Position numbers and translations under genes: made by a program
The notes under the pieces: model-generated
The model's input: only the letters and a program-made list of their open reading frames with translations
Database searches by the model: none
What the model was told of the DNA's origin: nothing
Part shown: piece by piece, positions 5,750 to 10,201 of the stretch
Layout: every line of letters starts with the position of its first letter
Numbering within the stretch: the stretch's first letter is position 1
Assembly (NCBI GenBank): GCA_023387635.1
Contig: JAEWHU010000219.1
Location: forward strand, 1 to 10,201
Origin: Bacillota bacterium
GTDB lineage: Bacteria; Bacillota; Clostridia; Lachnospirales; Lachnospiraceae
DNA: 10,201 nucleotides
Direction: 5' to 3'

Positions 5750-6763
5750 ATGATAATCGTAATGAAACAAAATGCAAAAAAGGAATCGATACAAAAAATC
5801 ATCCAAATCATAGAAGATAAGGGTTTAACAGCACATGTATCTGATGGCAAAGAAGTAACCATCATTGGTGTTGTTGGCGATAAATCTAAATTACTAGAAC
5901 AGAATTTAGAAATTGCAGATGATGTTGATAAAATTGTATCTGTCACTGAAAGTTATAAATTAGCTAATAAAAAATTTCATCCAGAACCATCTATTATTAA
6001 AGTAGGTAATGTTTCAATCGGAGGCGACGAATTAGTAATAATGTCAGGCCCTTGTGCAATTGAAAGCAGAGAGCAATTACTTCAAACTGCACACGCTATT
6101 AAAAAAGCTGGTGCAAAAATATTACGTGGAGGTGCTTATAAACCAAGAACTTCTCCATATGCTTTTCAAGGTCTAGAAGAAGAAGGACTAAGATTTATGA
6201 AGGAAGCTAGAGAAGAAACTGGTTTACCAGTTATTTGTGAAGTAACCAGTCTAGAAGCAATTGAAGCTGCCGTTAAGTATGTGGATATGTTACAAATTGG
6301 TGCTAGAAATATGCAAAACTTCTACTTATTAAAAGAGGCTGGAAAAACCGGACTGCCAGTTCTATTAAAACGTGGATTATCTGCAACCATAGAGGAATGG
6401 TTAAACGCATCTGAATATATTATGTCCGAAGGTAATCCTAATGTGGTTTTATGCGAACGTGGTATTCGTACTTTTGAAACTGCAACTCGTAACACACTTG
6501 ACATTAGTGCCGTTCCTGTAATTAAACATAAAAGCCACTTACCAATCATTGTAGATCCAAGTCATGCAACTGGTGTTAGAAGATACGTGGGTCCACTTTC
6601 AAAATCTGCAATCGCAGCAGGTGCTGATGGCCTTATGATTGAAACTCATCCAAATCCTGAAATAGCATTATCGGATGGACCTCAATCTTTAACTTTTAGC
6701 CAATTTGAAGAACTATGTAAGGAACTAAGGCCATTTGCAAAGTTAATGGGAAAAAATTTCTAG
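5750..6763 (+). CDS. aroF: 3-deoxy-7-phosphoheptulonate (DAHP) synthase, AroF/Thermotoga type
   Basis: Condenses phosphoenolpyruvate with erythrose 4-phosphate, the first step of the shikimate pathway. Residues 1-70 form the small ferredoxin-like (ACT-like) domain that mediates tyrosine feedback inhibition in the Thermotoga maritima enzyme. Residues 80-337 are the TIM-barrel catalytic domain. Seen motifs: GPCAIES (100-106), RGGAYKPRTSPYAFQG (126-141), QIGARNMQN (182-190), LLKRG, CERGIRTFE (235-243) and DPSHATG (269-275). The four metal-binding residues Cys102, His272, Glu298 and Asp309 are present at the same numbers as I recall for T. maritima. I prefer ATG 5750 (337 residues, MIIVMKQNA) over ATG 5741, because family members begin this way and AGAAAGG lies 10 nt upstream, whereas for 5741 it is only 1 nt away. 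First gene of the aro operon. Confidence 0.95.
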   Translation: MIIVMKQNAKKESIQKIIQIIEDKGLTAHVSDGKEVTIIGVVGDKSKLLEQNLEIADDVDKIVSVTESYKLANKKFHPEPSIIKVGNVSIGGDELVIMSGPCAIESREQLLQTAHAIKKAGAKILRGGAYKPRTSPYAFQGLEEEGLRFMKEAREETGLPVICEVTSLEAIEAAVKYVDMLQIGARNMQNFYLLKEAGKTGLPVLLKRGLSATIEEWLNASEYIMSEGNPNVVLCERGIRTFETATRNTLDISAVPVIKHKSHLPIIVDPSHATGVRRYVGPLSKSAIAAGADGLMIETHPNPEIALSDGPQSLTFSQFEELCKELRPFAKLMGKNF

Positions 6764-6817
6764 AAATATAAATAACCTATTCATAATGTGAATGGAGTAC
6801 AGAGAAAGAAGATATGT

Positions 6818-7975
6818 ATGAATGATATTACAATCGGCTTTATTGGCCTTGGTTTAATTGGTGGTTCCATTGCAAAAGCAATAAAGAATACACACAAAGA
6901 ATACAATTTACTGGCCTTTGATCATCATAGTTCAAAAGGAAATACTTCTACTAATAATGCGACTATTCGTAATGTGGATTCTAGTGCTATTAGTCAGGAT
7001 TTAGAACTTGCTTTAAACAATGGCACATTAGACAAGGTGGTTAATGATTTAAATGATTTTGCTGGTTGTGACATAATTATATTGTGTGCTCCAGTATTAC
7101 AAAATATAAACTACTTATCCGTATTAAAAAATATCATAAAACCTGATTGTATTCTTACTGATGTTGGAAGTGTAAAAGGCAATATTCATAAGGAAGTGAT
7201 AGACTTAGGAATGGAAACTATGTTTATCGGGGGGCACCCCATGACCGGTTCCGAAAAAACCGGTTTTGAGAATTCACACCCCACCCTTTTAGAAAATGCT
7301 TATTACATATTAACGCCTACAAGATATACTCCTAGTGTAAAATTAGAATTTATGATACAATTGGTAAAAGATATGGCTTCTCTACCAATTATATTAGATT
7401 ATACACAGCATGACTCTATAACAGCTGCTATTAGTCACGTTCCCCATATTATAGCGGCTAGCTTAGTTAACCTTGTAAGAGATTCCGATGATACGAAGGA
7501 AAACATGCGCCATCTTGCAGCAGGCGGTTTTAAAGATATCACAAGAATAGCCTCCTCCTCACCAACCATTTGGCAAAATATATGTCTAACTAATACAGAT
7601 AGTATCAAGGCTTTTTTAGATAACTATATTTCTTCTCTTAACAATATATCTAATGCTTTAGAAGAAAGGGACGAAGTCTATCTATATGATTTATTTGATA
7701 CAGCCAATGAATATAGAACTTCTATTCCCAATCGTTCCAATGGATTAATGGAAAATATATATGAAATATTCATTGATATTATTGATGAGGCAGGTGCTAT
7801 TGCTACCATTGCTACTTTGCTTGCAACTAATATAATAAGCATTAAAAATATTGGAATTATTCATAATCGTGAATTTGAAGAAGGTGTGCTAAGAATTGAA
7901 TTTTACGATAATTCCGCAAGAGAAAAGGCCATTTCCTTACTTAAAAAATATAGTTATATAATCTATGAAAGATAA
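6818..7975 (+). CDS. tyrA: Prephenate dehydrogenase with C-terminal ACT domain
   Basis: Oxidatively decarboxylates prephenate to 4-hydroxyphenylpyruvate in tyrosine synthesis. The 385 residues show the Rossmann motif GLGLIGGS (10-17) with Asp35 after the second strand, which favours NAD+; LTDVGSVKG (113-121); the catalytic-site GGHPMTGSEKTG (138-149, His140); ISHVPH (205-210); and GGFKDITRIASSSP (236-249). An ACT domain, the usual site of tyrosine feedback, covers about 322-385. Between strand 2 and ALNNGTLDKV there are about 20 extra Ser/Asn/Thr-rich residues (roughly 38-60). The gene follows aroF by 54 nt with no terminator. The start is not certain: ATG 6818 fits family N-termini but has only an AG-rich AGAGAAAGAAG before it. 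The in-frame GTG at 6788 would add 10 residues and has no ribosome site. Confidence 0.94.
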   Translation: MNDITIGFIGLGLIGGSIAKAIKNTHKEYNLLAFDHHSSKGNTSTNNATIRNVDSSAISQDLELALNNGTLDKVVNDLNDFAGCDIIILCAPVLQNINYLSVLKNIIKPDCILTDVGSVKGNIHKEVIDLGMETMFIGGHPMTGSEKTGFENSHPTLLENAYYILTPTRYTPSVKLEFMIQLVKDMASLPIILDYTQHDSITAAISHVPHIIAASLVNLVRDSDDTKENMRHLAAGGFKDITRIASSSPTIWQNICLTNTDSIKAFLDNYISSLNNISNALEERDEVYLYDLFDTANEYRTSIPNRSNGLMENIYEIFIDIIDEAGAIATIATLLATNIISIKNIGIIHNREFEEGVLRIEFYDNSAREKAISLLKKYSYIIYER

Positions 7976-7985
7976 TAAGATACTC

Positions 7986-7991
7986 AGGAGG
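7986..7991 (+). promoter_or_regulatory. Strong ribosome binding site of aroA
   Basis: A perfect AGGAGG with a 5-nt spacer fixes the aroA start at 7997. It contrasts with the poor site in front of tyrA, so aroA is probably translated more strongly within the same mRNA. Confidence 0.85.
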
Positions 7992-7996
7992 TAACG

Positions 7997-9286
7997 ATGA
8001 TTTTTAAAAAATCAAATTCATTAAAAGGTGAAATAACCATCCCAGGTGATAAATCCATCTCACATCGTGCTATTATGTTTGGCTCCTTGGCAGAAGGAAG
8101 TACTCGTATCAGTCATTTTTTACAAGGTGCTGATTGCTTATCTACAATAAGTTGTTTTAGACAAATGGGAATTGATATAGAGAATAATACAAAAGAAAAT
8201 GTAGTAATTGTAAAAGGGAAAGGTCTTAGAGGGCTAAAAAAACCTAATAGCATATTAGATGTGGGGAACAGTGGAACTACTATGAGACTTATATCAGGTA
8301 TTTTATGTGGTCAAACCTTTGATACTACATTAACTGGAGATGCTTCTATCTGTAAACGCCCAATGGGAAGAATAATTAATCCTCTAGTAAGCATGGGAGG
8401 AAAAATTAAAAGTTTATCTGGAGATAATTTAGCTCCTCTTTCTATTGAAGGCACTAAGGAAGGATTATCTGGTATTACATATACCCTCCCAGTTGCCTCT
8501 GCACAAATTAAATCTGCTGTTTTACTTGCAGGGTTATATGCCAATGAGGAAACTACGGTAATAGAGCATACGCCTTCAAGAAATCATACTGAAATTATGC
8601 TTCAAATGTTAGGTGCCAATATAGCGAACAAAGATAATACCATTACCATAACGGGCTCTCCAAAACTAATTGCCAGGGATGTGATTGTTCCTGGAGACAT
8701 CTCTTCCGCTGCTTACTTTATAGCTGCAGGTATTTTAGTACCAGGTTCTGAAATATTAATTAAAAATGTTGGTGTAAATAAAACAAGGGATGGAATTATT
8801 AAGGTTCTAGAACAGATGGGTGCTAATATAACTTTAGAGAACCTTCGTAATACAGATACCGAACCAGTAGCCGATATCTTAGTAAAACATAGTTCCCTAA
8901 AAGCTACTACAATATGTGACCCTATCATTCCAACACTAATTGATGAAATACCTATCATAGCTGTAATCGCATGTTTTGCTGATGGCACTACCGTAATTAA
9001 GGATGCAGGTGAGCTAAAGGTAAAAGAATCCAATCGTCTTGATGTAATGGTGAATCAACTAAAACTTATGGGTGCAGATATAGAAGCTACCGAAGATGGT
9101 ATGATTATTCATGGCGGAAAACCTCTACATGGAGCTGTTATAGATAGCAAACTAGATCACCGAATTGCTATGTCCTTTGCAATTGCTGGTCTTGTAGCAG
9201 ATGGTGAAACTACCATTCTTAACTCCGAATGTGTAGATATCTCTTATCCTGATTTTTATAAGGATTTAGAAGGTTTGATGAAATAG
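7997..9286 (+). CDS. aroA: EPSP synthase (3-phosphoshikimate 1-carboxyvinyltransferase), class II
   Basis: Transfers the enolpyruvyl group of phosphoenolpyruvate to shikimate 3-phosphate, the sixth shikimate step. The 429 residues are the usual length, with two inverse alpha/beta domains. Visible: GDKSISHR (17-24), LDVGNSGTTMR (87-97), RPMGR (121-125), SAQIK (168-172), RNHTE (195-199), NKTR (261-264), the catalytic Asp316 in TLIDEIP, KESNR (343-347) and DHRIAM (387-392). GDKx, SAQxK, RxHxE and NxTR are the four motifs used to define class II EPSP synthases, which tolerate glyphosate better than class I enzymes such as that of E. coli. Tolerance here is a prediction. The start has a perfect ribosome site, and the gene lies 21 nt after tyrA, as the last gene before the operon terminator. 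Confidence 0.96.
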   Translation: MIFKKSNSLKGEITIPGDKSISHRAIMFGSLAEGSTRISHFLQGADCLSTISCFRQMGIDIENNTKENVVIVKGKGLRGLKKPNSILDVGNSGTTMRLISGILCGQTFDTTLTGDASICKRPMGRIINPLVSMGGKIKSLSGDNLAPLSIEGTKEGLSGITYTLPVASAQIKSAVLLAGLYANEETTVIEHTPSRNHTEIMLQMLGANIANKDNTITITGSPKLIARDVIVPGDISSAAYFIAAGILVPGSEILIKNVGVNKTRDGIIKVLEQMGANITLENLRNTDTEPVADILVKHSSLKATTICDPIIPTLIDEIPIIAVIACFADGTTVIKDAGELKVKESNRLDVMVNQLKLMGADIEATEDGMIIHGGKPLHGAVIDSKLDHRIAMSFAIAGLVADGETTILNSECVDISYPDFYKDLEGLMK

Positions 9287-9350
9287 AAAATTAAAAATCT
9301 AATTCCTTGCAATATAATCTAAGTCAAAGTACTGATTTAATAGAATTTAA

Positions 9351-9381
9351 GCCGATACCCAAATTTAGGTATCGGCTTTTT
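9351..9381 (+). terminator. Intrinsic terminator of the aroF-tyrA-aroA operon
   Basis: GCCGATACC (9351-9359) pairs perfectly with GGTATCGGC (9368-9376), with an 8-nt loop, followed directly by TTTTT (9377-9381). It lies 64 nt after the aroA stop. It also sits 26 nt past the stop of the convergent small gene. On that strand the stem is followed by TTAAATT, so it could work weakly in both directions. Confidence 0.93.
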
Positions 9382-9406
9382 CTTACTCAACAGAATAATT
9401 TTCTAA

Positions 9407-9631
9407 TCATTTTACGTAGTAGTCAAGATCATGAAAATTGTTTGGGAAAAAGTAGATTTCTGTGCCAGTTTTGTATCCATTCGGCTCTTTCATTTTATGC
9501 CATACAATAATTTTATATGTCAATGAGGTATAAGTCCTTGTACCACCATCCTTGTATACGCTAGGTATAGGAAATAGTAAAACAACCAATACAGCTAATA
9601 AAATAATAATTTTCTTTTTTGTCTTCTTCAT
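9407..9631 (-). CDS. Small membrane-anchored protein of unknown function (KDGGT family)
   Basis: A 74-residue protein with a very basic start (MKKTKKK), one hydrophobic segment at about residues 8-22 and a short, probably extracytoplasmic, C-terminal part of about 48 residues. There is no lipobox cysteine, so the segment is a membrane anchor or an uncleaved signal. The part after the membrane has KDGGT (27-31), an aromatic-rich TYTSLTYKIIVWHKM stretch and YKTGTEIYFFPNN. I recall similar small Firmicute proteins with PIP-x-x-x-KDGGT followed by Tyr-Lys and Trp/Lys-His, but know of no function for them. A GGGGGAG ribosome site lies about 8 nt before the ATG, which supports real expression. It starts 89 nt after queA on the same strand with no clear terminator between, so it may be co-transcribed with it. 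Confidence 0.75.
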   Translation of the reverse strand: MKKTKKKIIILLAVLVVLLFPIPSVYKDGGTRTYTSLTYKIIVWHKMKEPNGYKTGTEIYFFPNNFHDLDYYVK

Positions 9632-9720
9632 TCTACTAGCTCCCCCTTAACTTTTATAGATCATATAGTTAATATTAATTTATTATGCTATGAAACATTA
9701 AAAGAAAAGCACTCTCATAC

Positions 9721-10201
9721 TTATATTGTTGTATCTGTAATAATCATCGCATCTCCAAAACTAAAGAATCTATAACGTTCTTTTACAGCCGTTTCATATG
9801 CATTTATTACATGGTCTCTTCCTGCAAGAGCGGATACTAACATAATAAGTGTTGATTCTGGAAGATGGAAGTTAGTAATTAAGGAATCAAGTACCTTAAA
9901 TTTATAACCTGGATATATAAATATTTCAGTATCTCCACTTCCAGCTACTACATAACCATTCTCATCTGCTGCTGATTCCACTGTTCTACAACTAGTTGTA
10001 CCAACACAAATTACTCTATTACCATTCTTTTTCGCATCATTAATCTTCTTTGCTTCCTCTTCTTCAATATGATAGAACTCAGAGTGCATGTGATGTTCTA
10101 AGATATTATCAACCTTTACAGGTCTAAAAGTTCCAAGACCTACATGTAATGTAACATTAGCAATAACTATATTTTTTTCTTTTATTTTCTCTAATAATTC
10201 C
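9721..10201 (-). CDS. queA: S-adenosylmethionine:tRNA ribosyltransferase-isomerase QueA, C-terminal part (5' end beyond right edge)
   Basis: QueA transfers the ribosyl part of S-adenosylmethionine to 7-aminomethyl-7-deazaguanine in the tRNA anticodon, forming epoxyqueuosine, the penultimate step of queuosine synthesis. The frame is open to the right edge and gives 159 residues here of the family's usual 340 or so. The conserved VTLHVGLGTFRPV lies at about 10154-10116, upstream of the first ATG in this frame (10089), so the gene clearly does not start there. Also seen are HMHSEFY, GTTSCRT, FIYPGYKF, LITNFHLPESTL and RYRFFSFGDAM at the C-terminus, all typical of QueA. It ends at TAA (9723-9721). 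No broken motifs are seen. Confidence 0.96.
   Translation of the reverse strand, partial: ELLEKIKEKNIVIANVTLHVGLGTFRPVKVDNILEHHMHSEFYHIEEEEAKKINDAKKNGNRVICVGTTSCRTVESAADENGYVVAGSGDTEIFIYPGYKFKVLDSLITNFHLPESTLIMLVSALAGRDHVINAYETAVKERYRFFSFGDAMIITDTTI

Noticed and set aside
6788..6817. GTG start adding 10 residues to TyrA
   Set aside because: No ribosome site precedes the GTG, and the family N-terminus (short lead, then IGFIGLGLIGGS) fits ATG 6818.
7228..7262. Locally G/C-rich stretch with repeated ACCGGT in tyrA
   Set aside because: It encodes the conserved active-site sequence GGHPMTGSEKTG, so protein constraint explains it.

Overview
The window is AT-rich, with about one third G+C by eye, short intergenic gaps and low-GC Firmicute-style signals (AGGAGG-type ribosome sites, TTGACA/TATAAT promoters, U-tract terminators). 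The protein set suggests a Clostridia genome, most likely Lachnospiraceae or a close relative of Clostridium (Lachnoclostridium) phytofermentans: an AroF-type DAHP synthase next to TyrA and a class II EPSP synthase, an EF-G-like GTPase with a DTPGY switch II, and a YgiQ radical SAM protein. The family placement is inference from remembered protein families. No mobile element, CRISPR array, rRNA or tRNA was seen, and this is an ordinary chromosomal region.

Layout. Minus strand, left side: the first 19 codons of ygiQ (59 to 1, running off the left edge), the mgtA-type Mg2+ P-type ATPase (2852 to 222) and an EF-G-like translational GTPase (5393 to 3303). Plus strand, centre: an aromatic amino acid operon aroF-tyrA-aroA (5750 to 9286), ended by a clear intrinsic terminator (9351-9381). 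Minus strand, right side: a 74-residue membrane-anchored protein of unknown function (9631 to 9407) downstream of the C-terminal part of queA (from the right edge to 9721).

The aro operon covers the first step of the shikimate pathway (DAHP synthase), the sixth (EPSP synthase) and the tyrosine branch (prephenate dehydrogenase). Its promoter has a 17-bp spacer and lies just downstream of two overlapping palindromes that look like an operator. A divergent promoter serves the EF-G-like gene.

The most unusual part is the 450-bp gap upstream of mgtA. It has a fully consensus promoter (TTGACA, 17 bp, TATAAT) followed by a leader of about 308 nt. The leader contains a 9-nt direct repeat at 30-nt spacing, a possible 28-codon leader ORF with its own ribosome site, a 17-bp long-range stem closing a junction with two hairpins, and two abutting hairpins followed by eight U residues just before the mgtA ribosome site. 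This looks like transcription attenuation, yet I find none of the conserved M-box (ykoK) Mg2+ riboswitch blocks. It is the best candidate here for an undescribed regulatory RNA.
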